This document shows positions 12,119-23,640 of a stretch of 64,000 bases of DNA, one piece after another. The position numbers and the translations under genes were made by a program. Numbering within the stretch: position 1 is the first letter of the stretch; every line of letters begins with the position of its first letter. The notes beneath the pieces are model-generated. The model ran no database searches, was not told where the DNA came from, and was given only the letters and a program-made list of their open reading frames with translations. The DNA is from Magnolia sinica (taxonomy: Eukaryota; Streptophyta; Magnoliopsida; Magnoliales; Magnoliaceae): positions 2,170,001-2,234,000 of the forward strand of contig NC_080583.1 in NCBI RefSeq assembly GCF_029962835.1, in the 5' to 3' direction.

Positions 12119-12640
12119 AGGCGGAGTGACTGCTCCCCCTAGACAGCAGCCCCGTAGCTGATGGTCGGTCCTCCGTGGGCCCCACCATGATGTATGTGTT
12201 TCATTCATTCTGTTCATCCATTTTTAAAGATAATTTTAGTTCTCATAAAAAAATTATACAAATAAAAATCTTAGGTGGACCACAGCACAGGAAAAAAATA
12301 ATGATTGGATATCCACCATTAAAATCCTCCTTAGGCCCACTGTACTTTTTATTTGACATCCAATCTGTTTATTAGGTCATAAATACCCATATGAAGGGAA
12401 AAAATAAATATCAGCTTGATCCAAAACTTTTATGGCCCTAAAACGTTTTCAATGGTCAACTTTGATTTAACACTTTTTCCGGTAATGTGGTCCGCATGAG
12501 ATTGATATATATCTATTTTTTTCTTTAATGATATAAAATGATCTATAAAATTAAATGGACGGAATGGATGAAACACATAAATCATAGTGGGCCCACAGAG
12601 CACCTACCACCAGCCAATGGCTGGAAACGGATTCGCTACC
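12119..12640. mobile_element. Palindromic (foldback) MITE 1 of a tandem pair
   Basis: The left arm reads GATGGTCGGTCCTCCGTGGG then CCCCACCATGATGTATGTG from about 12159. The right arm ends with its inverse near 12560-12625 (AAACACATAAATCATAGTGG, GCCCACAGAGCACCTACCAC). Almost the whole element is an imperfect palindrome, with AATATCAGCTTGATCCAAAA in the middle. No coding region. It carries the 11-mer GTGGGCCCCAC at 12175-12185. Confidence 0.75.
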
Positions 12641-13165
12641 CCCCCTGCCCCCAGCCATTGGCTGGTGGTCGGTGTTCTGTAGGCCTCACCATGATTTATT
12701 TATTTCATCCATGCCGTCCATATATTTTTAAAGATCATTTTAAGATATGAGACAAAATATTAGATATATATTAATCTTAAGTGGACCACATTACAGGAAA
12801 CATTTTGAAATGAGTATCAACCATTAAAAATATTTTGGGGGCCATAAAAATTGTTGGATCAAGCTGATTTTTGTTTTTTCCCTTCATCTGGGACTTTATG
12901 ACCTAATAAACAGATTGGATGTCAAATAAACAGTACAGTAGGCCTTAGGAGGATTTTAATGGTGGATATCCAATAAATATTATTTTCATGTGGTGTGTTC
13001 CATTTGAGATTTATATCTCTCTAATTTTTGGGATGAATTACTAAAATGATCTTTAAAAATGGATGAACAGAATTGATGAAATAAATACATCATGGTGGGG
13101 CCCACAGAGAACCGACCATCAGCCACGGGGCTGGTGGCAGGGGGAGTAGCCAATCCGTTTCCCTG
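12640..13165. mobile_element. Palindromic (foldback) MITE 2 of the pair, next to gene A
   Basis: Same family, directly abutting the previous element. The left arm has CCAGCCATTGGCTGGTGGTC at about 12651. The right arm has TACATCATGGTGGGGCCCAC at 13086-13105, then GGCTGGTGGCAGGGGGAGTA before 13155. It ends about 580 bases before the start codon of gene A and brings GTGGGGCCCAC (13095-13105) into that promoter. Long inverted arms suggest a Mutator-like origin, which is inference. Confidence 0.75.
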
Positions 13166-13179
13166 TCTGCTTGGAAGCA

Positions 13180-13745
13180 ACGCCTAGAAAGGGGAGGCTT
13201 CTCTCTCAGCAATTGCTTCCCGCGCTTAAACAGTGAGAGACGTCGCTTCTCGCTCTCCCCATTTCCCGGCCCTTTTTATTCAGACCCTCTGCGTTCTTTT
13301 CTTCTTTTTTTTTTCCTTCATTTTCATATCTCTCCTCTCTGATTCTTTCTTCTTAAATCCCAAAAAAAACAGCTGTTTTTTTTGGAAGAATTTTCACTCT
13401 TCCTACCGATTTCCCCTATTTCCGAGTTTCTACCTGCTGTTTCACTTCGAAAGATTGAAATTCTGGGGTTTTTTTTTTTTGGTTTAGCTTTGATTAGGAA
13501 AGGGGTTTTTATTTGGGCATCTGGGGTTTTCGATTAGGTGCTTTATCTCAAATTCCGCTCGCTTATTCTGTCCGAAAGCTCGAAATTTCGGCCTTTTTGT
13601 GTTGATTGGGAGAAGGGTTTCATCCGAGATTCTGCTTCTACTGATTCTGGTGCTCTTTAGCTGATTCTCTTGGACAAGCTCAAATTTCGGTTCTTTTGCT
13701 CAATTCCATTTCCCATTTTCTCATTTGGGTTGTAAATTACTGCAA
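13180..13745 (+). promoter_or_regulatory. CT-rich 5' leader of UPF0496 gene A
   Basis: Closely matches the leader of gene C. Shared landmarks include CGCCTAGAAAGGGGAGGC, CTGCTGTTTCACTTCG, AAGATTGAAATTCTGGGG, TTCTGCTTCTACTGATTCTG and CCATTTCCCATTTTCTC. Pyrimidine-rich with long T runs and no coding frame. Gene C has about 535 extra bases inserted near the end of the same leader. Whether part of this leader is spliced out cannot be told. Confidence 0.55.
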
Positions 13746-14876
13746 ATGGGGGGACAATTCAGCAAGAAGACAGGCGAATCTCTGCCTGCCATCCAAACCC
13801 CTGGCAATTTTCTATCCACCGCTGACCTAAGTTCATATGAGTCTGCCTGCCGTCTCGACCCTGACTTGCAAACCTTTGACACCGCCCTCCACGCCCGCAC
13901 AAACCGTGTAATCAACAGTCTTGCTGTTGGTGTAGAGCTCCGGTCCCTCTCCTTCAATTCCCTCAGAGAAGTCACTGGCTCCTTCGTCGAGATGAACCAA
14001 GAAGTCGCGAAGATCCTCCTAGAATGCAAGAAAGACATATGGAAAAACCAAGAACTCTCCAACCTCGTCGAAGAGTACTTTGACAAGAGCTTGCAGATGT
14101 TTGATTTCTGCGCGGCATTGGAGAATTGCCTTAGCCGGGCCCGCGATAGCCAGCTGATCATACAGCTCGCGCTCCAACATTTTGAAGCAGAGGGGAATGG
14201 AAGCACCGACGACGGGAAGAAATATTCAAGGACGTTGGAGGAATTAAAGAATTTCAAGGCTGCTGGGGATCCATTTACAGAGGAGTTCTTTCAGATATTT
14301 GAATCCATTTACAAGCAGCAGATCTCAATGCTGGAAAAATTGCAACTCCACAAGAGTAACATCAATGAAAAGCTGAAATCTGTGAAGACCTGGCGCAAGG
14401 TCTCTAGCATTATCTTTGCATCAGCGATTGTTGCAGTCTTCATTTGCACGGTCGTGGCAGCTGCTGTTGCAGCCCCACCTGTTCTGACGGCGCTGGCGGG
14501 CGCTGCGTCTGTGCCTTTGGGATCAATGGGTGCTTGGTTCAATTCACTTTGGACGAATTATGAGGTTGCTCTGAAAGAGCAGAAGGAGATGGTTAGCTCG
14601 ATGTGGGCAGGCACTTTCATTTCAATCAAGGACATGGATAGTATTCGGGCACTCGTCGACCAGTTGGAGATTGAAATCGAGTCATTGCTACGGAATGCTG
14701 ATTTCGCCCTGAGAGATGAGGAGGCAGTGAGGGTTGGGATTGGGGAAATTAAGAAGAAGCTGGGAGTGTTTACGACAAGTCTCAAAGATTTGGGCGATCA
14801 TATCAACAGCTGCATCAGAGATATAAAGATGGCGAGGACAGTAGTCTTACAGAAGATGATCAATCCTCCTAACTGA
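13746..14876 (+). CDS. UPF0496 (DUF677) family protein, gene A
   Basis: Single-exon frame of 376 residues, close to the usual family length. From memory it strongly resembles the Arabidopsis UPF0496 protein At4g34320: [17 protein letters not shown] near residue 30, [58 protein letters not shown], then a C-terminal [10 protein letters not shown] start at ATG 13746 and not at the in-frame TTG upstream, because MGGQFSKKTG is conserved in all three copies and fits an N-myristoylation signal (Gly2, Ser6, Lys7). Residues about 219-259 are strongly hydrophobic (IIFASAIVAVFICTVVAAAV and on), so one or two membrane passes or a hairpin are likely. The rest is helical and charged. Family relatives At14a and AFL1 are membrane-associated proteins linked to cell-wall contact and drought response; transferring that role here is inference. 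About 80% identical to gene C. Confidence 0.9.
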   Translation: MGGQFSKKTGESLPAIQTPGNFLSTADLSSYESACRLDPDLQTFDTALHARTNRVINSLAVGVELRSLSFNSLREVTGSFVEMNQEVAKILLECKKDIWKNQELSNLVEEYFDKSLQMFDFCAALENCLSRARDSQLIIQLALQHFEAEGNGSTDDGKKYSRTLEELKNFKAAGDPFTEEFFQIFESIYKQQISMLEKLQLHKSNINEKLKSVKTWRKVSSIIFASAIVAVFICTVVAAAVAAPPVLTALAGAASVPLGSMGAWFNSLWTNYEVALKEQKEMVSSMWAGTFISIKDMDSIRALVDQLEIEIESLLRNADFALRDEEAVRVGIGEIKKKLGVFTTSLKDLGDHINSCIRDIKMARTVVLQKMINPPN

Positions 14877-15140
14877 GTGAAAGAAGATGCTTTGTATGGA
14901 CTCCTGATAACACTTCTCATGTTGTTAATGATCTGATTTTTTAGCTGTGTTTGTTATGCGGAGATTGCTAACTCTGTATCTTTCATTTTGGGTTTTAGAG
15001 TTTGTTTTTGAGTTGTACATTTGAATGCTTATTTGAATTGAATTACAATAACTCAATTAGATATATATACGAAACAACGAAATGGGGCAGAATTATTTCA
15101 TTTCATAATTATCTCAAACCCACATTTGGAACCTCATGTC

Positions 15141-15772
15141 TATTGAGTTGGACTTGAAACGTTCTAAGTTGTGTCGTTGATATCTTAAATTTGTAAACAA
15201 TAGGGGTCTGTCGATAGACCACTCGATGCCATCGAGCAGATGTCGATGTTATTGACAGATGTTCAAAGCCATCAGAAAAATTCAGAAAATCCATGTTTTG
15301 TTTCTGAAACGTTTTGATGTTTTACTCAATCTCATTGAAGGTGTTCGATGCCATCGACAGATCATCGATGCCATCGAAGTCCCATTGAAGGTGAAGGTGC
15401 CAGTGAACGCGCGCAGAATTGTGTAAGTGTGAGATTTGTTTAATATTCCAATTGTGATACTATGTTATGCTATATGTAGCAGGTGTAATCGGGATTTGGG
15501 AGAGAAGATGAGTTCTAGGCTTTCTAATCCCTTCCTAAGAGTTTCAAGGGCATAGCTTGGGCTTGTGAAGTGGATTCGAGGCTTGTTCGAATCGGTAACA
15601 CTCTCTTATATTTCTGCTTTCATAGTGCATTACTTGTCACTTTGTGCCGTAGTTTTTTCCCGAAATGGTTTTTCCACATAAAATTCATATTGTTTGTGTT
15701 TGGACTTGGTTGTGCGATTGGTAGTACTTTGCTTAATTCATCTCTTTGTGCTTCCACAGTTCCCAACTAGTT
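15141..15772 (+). mobile_element. Copia-type solo LTR or LTR remnant downstream of gene A
   Basis: Present after gene A but absent from the matching place after gene C (about 62290), so it inserted after the duplication. It contains the TTTTTTCCCGAAATGGTTTT / CCACATAAA phrase common in plant Copia LTRs and ends CAGTTCCCAAC. Positions 15209-15381 carry repeated short palindromes of the TCGATGCCATCGA type. No internal region or second LTR is seen. Exact ends and target duplication are not resolved. Confidence 0.55.
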
Positions 15773-15953
15773 ATTAGTTAGGGGTTAGCCCATGGGTTAT
15801 GAATGGCATAGGGCTGGCACCACTTTGGTCGTTTCCAATTTTGTTGAATAAAATTATTACAAATGAATTCAGTTGAGCATCAAAACACAGACTAAAGAAT
15901 GTGGCAGTGATTGATCTTTTTTTTTTTTCTTTTAATAAAAAATTATTGTTTAT

Positions 15954-16038
15954 GTTGTCAGAATGAAGGTGCATTGGCAACCTGAGGTTTCCCCAAATCA
16001 TCTACACGACCCGAAGGCAACTATTTTTTGACAGAAGA
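15954..16038 (+). pseudogene. Fragment of a NAC exon 4-like sequence
   Basis: Resembles the start of exon 4 of the NAC gene at 4837. Both read GTTGTCAG at the exon edge after a T-rich intron-like tract. They then share a GGCAACC, the phrase TTTCCACAAATCATC (here TTTCCCCAAATCATC), and, after a gap of about 39 bases, GAAGGC and TTTTTTGACAGAAGA. The frame that continues (16028-16260) has a hydrophobic stretch (FFAGICSGFFLLFFVFMRLL), but I cannot match it to the intact NAC gene. A short relic, not a working gene. Confidence 0.55.
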
Positions 16039-16793
16039 GGGGAGATCTGCACGTCGTAACTATATTTATGTACAAAGAGATATAAATGGGGAGACGAATT
16101 GTTTTGCATTCTTCGCAGGTATTTGTTCAGGATTTTTCTTATTATTTTTTGTTTTTATGAGATTGTTACAGATGGAAGAAGACGACCGGAATATAAGGAG
16201 ATGGATCTCTCTCTTTAGTGGTTCGAAGAAGAAGAAATTCTCTCTTTGTTTTAAGTATCGGGTTTGGGCTAGGCTATTTTGGCCCATGACGGTCCGGGCT
16301 GGGTTCGGGCTTGCCATGGAAAATGCAGTCCATGCTTGAAAAGAGCTTGGCTCGTCCCTAACCTAGCCCATCGACACCCCTACATGTGTGGAGAATGATT
16401 TGCCGTCTGCGGTATCCAGCAAAGAGAAAGGACTTTAAATAACTAAAATTCAATTATATTTCAAAAAATAAAATAAAAATCAACCGTCCAATTTTTTGGT
16501 CCACTTCATATGTGTAATTTGATAGAAATAACTCTCAAGTGATGTTTTAAATGTCCATTTGATTGTCCTCGATCCTATTGATCAGCCATAGATGGTCCGT
16601 GCAACATTCAAATGTCCACTAATCGTATGGTTTAACCATATTTGGTTTTATTCTGATGGATGAATTTTGTGTACACAACGGTGAGTGCATGAGCCATGAT
16701 GGTCTGCCAAAGTGCAACATGTCCTCTCCTAAACCGGCAAGTGGCCCTAACATGGACTAGTTGAAGATGGCATTACGAGCTAGATTCTATTAA

Positions 16794-17444
16794 TAGAGTT
16801 AGACATGAGCCTAAGTGAGTCGAGCTTGGCACAACTCACCCTACCTCAGTTCAAACTCGGTTTGGCTCGGCTCAGCTCGGTTCAGTCAATAGCCTGGACC
16901 AGCTCAAGTCGAGTTCGAGCTGGTCAGACGCACAAATACAATGATGGGGAGAGAGATGCTTGAGTGTGTTACTGGGGTAGATAGAGATACAGAAGGTCCA
17001 AATGGACGGATGTGTAGGGCAGAGAGGTGCTCGAGTGTGTTACTGGGGTAGATAGAGATACAGACGGTCCAAATGGAAGGATGTGTAGGGCAGCTGACAA
17101 GCTCAGACGGAGCCAAGGAAGGTCAGATAGGCGCGTAGGGTAGCAACTTGCTCAAACAAAGGTAGGGATGGGTGGGGTCGGGGCTCAAATAGAGAAGAGA
17201 AAGGAGGGGGGGGGGGGGGGGGGGACGGGTTAGGGTTTGAAATTTCAATTTATATTAATTAACCGAGACTGAGCATAGTTGAATCGAGTTGAGTTCGAGT
17301 TGTGGTCTGAGTTGAGTCGAGCTCGGGCCAGCTCGAACTCAACTTGAAATTTTTTCAAACTCTAAAAAACAGCTCTAACTTGGCCTAAACCCAGTTTTGA
17401 GCCAAGTTAAGTCGAGCTTTTTTGAGTCTTCTTGTCCAACTCTA
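16794..17444. mobile_element. hAT-like TIR element inserted in block X
   Basis: Begins TAGAGTTAGACATGAGCC and ends in the complement of TAGAGTTGGACAAGAAG. The interior is the GAGTCGAGCTCGG type seen in the 9812 element. Block X resumes directly after it, which proves insertion. A direct repeat of about 75 bases (GTGTGTTACTGGGGTAGATA, at 16964 and 17034) lies inside. G-run of 19 at 17206-17224. No protein. Confidence 0.6.
17206..17224 (+). repeat. Run of 19 G
   Basis: Uninterrupted homopolymer of G. It could form a G-quadruplex and is also a place where the assembly may be wrong in length. Confidence 0.9.
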
Positions 17445-17509
17445 ATCCTAGATCTACCTTCTTTTAAAAATGAAAAACTTTAATAATCTGGTAGAGCGTG
17501 ATAGATGAG

Positions 17510-18640
17510 TGAGATCAAGTCTGACTAAAGGTTTCACATCATCTCATCATCCAACTGTGCCATGTCCACAAGAATTGATTGGGTGTCCACCCCACACAAT
17601 GTCTAGCATTAGATCATCATCCAACAATCATGAAGTAATGGCCAAGCCAGTAGCCCACGGTCAATGGAGATCTAACCCCAATATCGCGATGGCATGGAAG
17701 GTGAGGGTATGCTCATACAAGTTAGGACCACACACCGCCATAAGAGGCTTGTGAGCCACCTCCCACATAAGTGGATGTCCAACCAAGCATCGAAAAAATG
17801 AACCATTAGCCCACCAAGAGCATTGAGGTACATCACGCAAGAGTCCACATTGGAAAAACAACATCGTGTGGCTCAGATTTCGCCCCACAACATATTGATA
17901 TTGTATACAGTTGTAAGGATTGTAATCATTCTCTTTATATAGATTAAGAAAATCTCTCTCAAAATATACTTTTGAGAAAGAGAGTTACGAAAGTAGTTTG
18001 GTTGGGTCCTATTTTCTCTTTACAGCCTTGAATGTTTTTGCCCTAATCTTCTTGATTAGGGCATCTTTTGGTCATCGAATTGAAGGATCACTTAGGTTTC
18101 TCCCCATTCTGATATCAGATGATCTAGGTCGATTCGTTGAAAACAAGATTAGATGATCACGATCGAATCTAACTACCGTCTTGAAGAGAGTATCAACATG
18201 AATACTTGAACGAAATTTCACCCCACTTTGATTGACAGTTGATGAGATGGCCTACTCAAGGAATGGTCAATGTCGAACATCTATTTCTGTCGTGAACTGT
18301 ACCCTGATCTGAACAATGACTCCTTTATTTTGTATTGCTTGAGATGCTGATCATCATGGATCGTATAAATCTTTTGAAGGAAGATGTTAAAATGTCCAAA
18401 AGTGGGCTACATGTGCACAGATTGTGGGCCGCACTTGCTGATCAAGTTGTCCAGTGATGTGTGGGCCTCACACCCTCTATAGAGGTCGTACGGTCAGATA
18501 TCAAGTGAACAAATAAGATTGAATAGGATGTGGGCACACTTCTTAATTAGAAATTTTAGATTTTAAAACTTTGAATATCGAGAATTAGATTTAATTGGAA
18601 GTACGATATTTAGTAATTTCAAAATTTAAAAACGGTTAAT
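17510..18640. other. Unassigned intergenic DNA, possible LTR remnant
   Basis: No supported gene. A segment around 17890-18010 (TGTATACAGTTGTAAGGATT, CTCTTTATATAG, a CTCTCTCAAAATATACTTTT hairpin with its inverse) has the look of an LTR promoter and leader, and 18030-18240 continues as plausible LTR tail, but there is no second copy in the window to confirm it. Confidence 0.3.
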
Positions 18641-18649
18641 CATACAGGA

Positions 18650-18778
18650 AAAAGAGAGAGGAGATGAAAGTGTCCATGACCTGCTCTACATTCATCCTCT
18701 CCACTTTAAAAGAACTTATCGTCGAGTTCTCGTTCTGCTTTAGTTTATGATATTCGGTCAGGCCTGCGATGTTGAAAG
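18650..18778 (-). mobile_element. Old Gypsy relic, left part
   Basis: Matches the LTR edge, polypurine-tract and post-integrase region of the Gypsy element at 50505-50605 (TCCACTTTAAAAGAACTTAT, CGTCGAGTTCTCGTTCTG). It is separated from its right part (40644 onward) by the Copia insertion, whose target duplication GAAAG ends it. A fossil fragment, older than everything inserted in it. Confidence 0.7.
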
Positions 18779-20559
18779 TATTGGGGGCCTTGCACAAAAC
18801 CTTAGGATCTAGCCTCCCAAATCAAACCAAAATTATGGGATAATAAAACAATGAAATAAATCAAAACACAAACCACACGACACAAGAGATTTTTCATGGA
18901 AAACCCTCAAAGAGGTAAAAACCACGGGACCTCGTCTAGATCAATAATCCACTATCAAGTAGAATGTTACAACCGATCACAAACATACACCGCTTGGATC
19001 AAACCTTCTTTACTCACGCAGGAGTGGATATACAATAAGAGAATAAAAAGAAAACGAAGAGATCTCACCGATCACGAGGATGTAAAAGTGCTGAGACATT
19101 GATTCCCTTCTATAAACTTCCTCTCTCTCTTTTCTCTTACTCTCTCACCTTTGATAGCCCTAACACATTTGACAAATCTTTACAAAGCTTTAGGAAGTCC
19201 TCTTACATTACCTAAAAAGGCCCTAGGCACCCTTATTTATAATTTAGGAAACTCCCTTTCGCACCCCTTACGAAAGGGCCTCAGATTTTCGCAATCCACA
19301 CAAAATCGTTGAATGAATCTATGTAACCTCGACTGGTCGAGCCGAGTCCTTGACCGGTCGAGCATGTAATACCCAGTCCATTCCGTACCAATTTCTATGC
19401 ATATATGCACGATGATCGACACCCTTAGCTAGACCTAGATTAGCCGTTCATAGTACACACCCAACTGACCGGAACCTCAAGACCTTGAAACCTATCTCAT
19501 ATCGACCGCCCCATCGTCGCGATCGTGGAGGTACCACCCGTTCGTCGGTATGATAATCTGTTAGTGAGATACGCCGTGAAGAATAATAAGTGTATCATGT
19601 GCGCATGGCACCATGTATTTCATTCCACACATGTGCACAACACATGTAATACACACATGCACATGCCACACATGAGTGAGAGAATCTCTACCCATGTGTG
19701 TGATGTCACATACCCATACCTCTTCTCTCTTATGTGCATGAAAATTCAACCTTTCTCCATACCATACACTATGCATGACATCACCACACCATGCCATCCC
19801 ATGCTCCTTTAATCCACCATTAATTACAAAGCATGAATTAAGTACCATAATCCTAGCCTAAGCTAATATTAATCATATTAGCTTAACTTAACCAAAAATT
19901 TATCCATTTCCTTATAAATACCCCTCCATTCCTTAGCATTTCACCATTTTTTTCCATAAGAGAGAGAGAGAGAGAGGAGTGATCTTGGTGAGCCATCAAC
20001 TCCATCAATCTCATACCTTCCATCCATCTCAACCATCAATTCCATCCCTTCCATCCATCTCAATCATCCATCTAATTCATCAAGATAAGTACACCCACAC
20101 TATTCATTCTTATTTTGTTTTTGTTGTGTTTTTATATGGTGGAGATGATGTTGATCATAATGATGTGATAATGATGTGTTTAATGGTGTGGATTCATGGG
20201 AGAATATAAAATAATAATAATAATAATAATAACAATATTTTTATAGACTTTAAGTGGGACCCATTGATTGTGGGCCCCACTGTAATTTTGTAGGCCATCC
20301 AAACCATCCCAAAGTGAGGCCATTGTGCTGGCCAAACACACATATGCACACACGTGCACACACCAAATAAATAAATAAATAAATAAAACAAAAAAAAAGA
20401 GAGAGAGGAAGGCTGGACGCTGCAGCAAGTAGCGTCCAGACGCCCCTGCCGCTTGAAAGAAAAAGAAGGAAAGAAGTTTGGGTCCCCAACGGGCCCCACC
20501 CATGATGTATGTATTCAATCCACGCCGTCCATCCAATTTCCCAGCTCATTTTAGGCGTT

Positions 20560-21350
20560 GAACCGAAAAATGAAACTAATCCAGTTCTCTGGTGGGCCAC
20601 ACCATTAAAAATCATGTGAAGACATTTTAAAACATATAAAAGTACTTGCTGGGGCCCAATTGAAATTTTTATGCATTTGAAACTTAGATTGAACGCTCCA
20701 CCACGTGGGACACACACAACAGATGGACTGGATCATCCTGTTGTGGGCCCCATATATGAGAAACAAAAAAAAAAACAGCACTCTGACGCTGCAGCAAGTA
20801 GCATCTCTGATGACGCTAGAAAGAGGTGGGCCCCACCACAGGCCCTACCTTGATGTATGTCGAACATCAGCACCGTGCATTTGATGGGTCCCCTCTTAAA
20901 AATGGGTCACGCCAAAAAGCAACCGTACAAAGAACTTAAGTGGCCCACACCATCTAAAATAATGTGCAGTCATGGCTAAAACATATAAAAGCACTTGCTG
21001 GGCCCCACCTGAAATTTAGATGCATCTGAAACTTGGACTAACCCATCAATCACGAGGGACACACACAACAGTCGGACTGGATCATCCTGTTGTGGACCCC
21101 ATATTTGAAAACAAAAAAAATAATGTATATATATATATATATGCTGCCGCCGTCAGCGTCTGGATGACGCTGCAGCAAGCAGCGTCTGCTGCTGACGCTG
21201 GAGGAAAGTGGGCCCCATCACAGGCCCCACGTTGATGCATGTCGAACATCAGTACCATGCATTTTATGGGTCCCGCTTAAAAATGGGCCACCTCCAAATT
21301 TCAGCCATACATGGAACTCAGGTGGCCCACACCATCAAAACAATAAAATA
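20560..21350 (+). repeat. Tandem duplication inside solo LTR 1 (unit about 350-380 bp)
   Basis: Units share ACATATAAAAG.ACTTGCTGGG (20632 and 20981), GGATCATCCTGTTGTGG (20728 and 21078), GACGCTGCAGCAAG (20785 and 21167) and TGT.GAACATCAG.ACC.TGCAT (about 20858 and 21240). A more diverged unit is seen at 21850-21970. A TAA run (20207-20232) and an AAAT run (20366-20389) lie just before. Confidence 0.75.
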
Positions 21351-23319
21351 AAAATAAAATAAATTTATGAAGCTGAATAAATCAGCAATTTTATGGGTCT
21401 GATCATGTGACATATGTTATATCTAAACCATTCACCCATTTGGTGAGCTTGACCTAAGGCTTGAAAGAAAAATAAGATAGATCTAACTATCAAGTGGGCC
21501 ACACGACAAAAGGAGCAAGGATTGAACATCTATCATTGGAACCTTTTTTTGGGTCAGAAGTTTTGAACCAATATAAAATTGTCTTTCCCCTTATTTCAGG
21601 TCTTTATGACCTTATGAACAGATTGGGTGGAAAATAAATGTTATGGTGGGCCCGATGAATGGTTTAACGGTGAAATCATTATCCTAATTGCTAATTGAGG
21701 AGAGGTCTAGATAATCTTTGGTTATGATTCATTTTTGGATAATTTTCTAAAATGATCTCTAAAAATAGATGAACGGTGTAGATATAATAAATACATCACT
21801 TTAGCACCCATGTAACTTTGATCTCCTTGAACCATTCGTACAACTCAAAAGCTCAAGCATGTAAAATCATGTGTTAGGTCCACCTGAAATTTGGATGTAT
21901 CTGAAACTTGGTTTGACCCCTCAACCAAGTGGGACACACATAATGGATGGGCTGGATTTATGAACCACACCTCTGCAGGCCCAACAAATAATTATGAATA
22001 TTTAAGGGAGGGTAACCCTCTCAACTTGTGTGTGGTACGGCCCACTTTGATGTAGGCGTTATGTCACTTAATCCACCATGGTTATGACATGATTTATATT
22101 CAAGATCCCCATCGTTTATTTATTTTATCAACCCCTTTGATGGTATGTTACCAAGACTCAGGCCCATCCAATGATTAGATAGCCGTTCATTATGAAATAA
22201 TGTAAATTGAACTCTCATCACTAAAAATTTATAATGGGTCATCCTGATGATGTATTAGATATTCAACCCATCTAGCCCATGTACCGGGTCCCCTCTAGGG
22301 CATTGTCCCAAAGATCAGTCAATTCAACCTGAATTGGACCACACAATACAAGGCTGTAAGAATAAGGACTTAACTATTGAATCCAACCTAAGGCCACCAT
22401 GGTGTATCTATTTAATCCATGCGGACCATCCACTTCCTCATATCATTTTAGAATTTGTACTAAAATCAAAGTAGACCTAAGTCTTAAGTGAGTCACATAC
22501 AACTTAACCTCATGGGAAAGCCCCATGAGCTCCACCATATAGAACTCATTGTAAATTCCATTTATTTGTGGGTCCAAGAATGTTAAGGCCCATTTTAAGT
22601 GAATGTCATGTGGGCCCATCAGTGGTAGCCTTGGGCCAACCATTAGGTCTCTTCAACAAGAGTTTGTAATCTTCATCTGTTAAATATATGACGAACTGGT
22701 ATTGTAATTTTTGAAGTAATGATGGTTAATCCCTTAAATAGGTTGATCGTAGACAGCCCTTGATCACTTGGCACTTTGGTTAAAGTACGGCCCTAAGTAA
22801 TAGGATCATGTGACTTGTGTCTAAACCCTTAAACATATTTAATTATAATAAATATGTAGACTCTAGTGGTGTGAGGGTGTGATATACCTGTTTGGTCCAT
22901 TAATCATGTAGGTATTTGATGTATATATAGCCGCCTAATCATAGGCAATGGTGGAGTATATGTAGTATACGTAGTCATCTAATTGTATGAATGTGAAATA
23001 CGTACAAGGCCACCTAACCGTATGAAATCAAGTGGCATTGATGGTCATTCAATGACGTAGGTTTGTGCTTATCGATATAGATACCGCCACTTGAATCACA
23101 TATAACTAAGTTGTACACTAACTGAATGTGATGTAGAGTTATATTACCCAAGCTAATACTATTAAGGTCCTGGATTCTATACGCTGTGATCGTTAAACCG
23201 TAAATGGTACGATGAAATGTGACTCTTGGCCCTTAACTATGCAGCACCAAATATGAGTCATTAACTATGTGACGTGTGAAGTGGTTGTAGTATAAGACTT
23301 ATCATAATTGGTGTAGTCA

Positions 23320-23640
23320 TGTATTCATGGCCTATGAGCAAGGCCCATTGAGATATATTTCTGGCCCATATGATGAGGCTCATTGTGATGTATTTGAGGC
23401 CCATGTGTAGGGCTCATCTATTATGCATTTGAAGCCCATGGGTTGTGAAGCCTGATGTGGTGTATTCTTGGCCCATGTGTAGAGGCCCATAGCAATGTGT
23501 AAGGCCCATATGATACGGCCCAATGTGATGTATATGCGGCCCACAAGTGAGGCCCAATGCGATGAATGTGTGGCCCTTGCGAGAGACCCAAAGCGATGTA
23601 TATGAGGACTAATGTGATGTGTGATTTCGACGTGATGTAT
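23320..23640 (+). repeat. Degenerate GGCCCA array in solo LTR 1
   Basis: About nine imperfect units of roughly 33-38 bases built on GGCCCAT...GAGGCCCA.TG.GATGTAT. A related array of GGGCC motifs lies at 29560-29920 in the second solo LTR, in the opposite orientation, as expected for the same family. Confidence 0.65.

Larger units (their letters stand above)
9540..15950 (+). repeat. Segmental duplication unit 1 (carries UPF0496 gene A)
   Basis: Collinear, same-strand matches to 56010-62450: about 9540-9720 with 56010-56180; 10420-10750 with 57375-57600; 11130-11330 with 57800-57990; 11727-12110 with 59540-59910; the leader 13180-13745 with 59940-60899; gene A with gene C; 14877-15140 with 62031-62290; 15776-15935 with 62290-62450. 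Gaps are explained by element insertions in one copy. Seen by eye; exact ends need alignment. Confidence 0.75.
16400..17510 (+). repeat. Block X, copy 2, split by an hAT-like element
   Basis: 16400-16793 and 17445-17510 match block X at 8650-9170: AATCAACCGTCCAA, TAACTCTCAAGTGATGTT, GGTCCGTGCAACATTCAAAT, CAACATGTCCTCTCCTAAAC, then AAAACTTTAATAATCTGGTA. The TATAAAAAGG part found in the other copies is missing. Confidence 0.6.

Noticed and set aside
13725-13745. Extended N-terminus (seven extra residues) for the UPF0496 genes
   Set aside because: The extension begins with TTG, is not conserved in B, and the conserved MGG...SKK start follows at once. Same for 43199 and 60879.
13721-14257. 178-residue frame on the minus strand of gene A
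   Set aside because: Shadow of the conserved plus-strand gene. The same shadow appears opposite gene C.
16028-16339. Small membrane-protein gene of 103 residues
   Set aside because: It has a hydrophobic stretch and an NAC-like fragment at its head, but runs into CGGGTTCGGGC-type repeat and has no supporting homologue I can name. Kept only as context for the NAC fragment.
20180-20717. Overlapping minus-strand frames near 20.2-20.7 kb
   Set aside because: They translate LTR sequence with A/T runs and GGGCCCAC repeats. No family resemblance.
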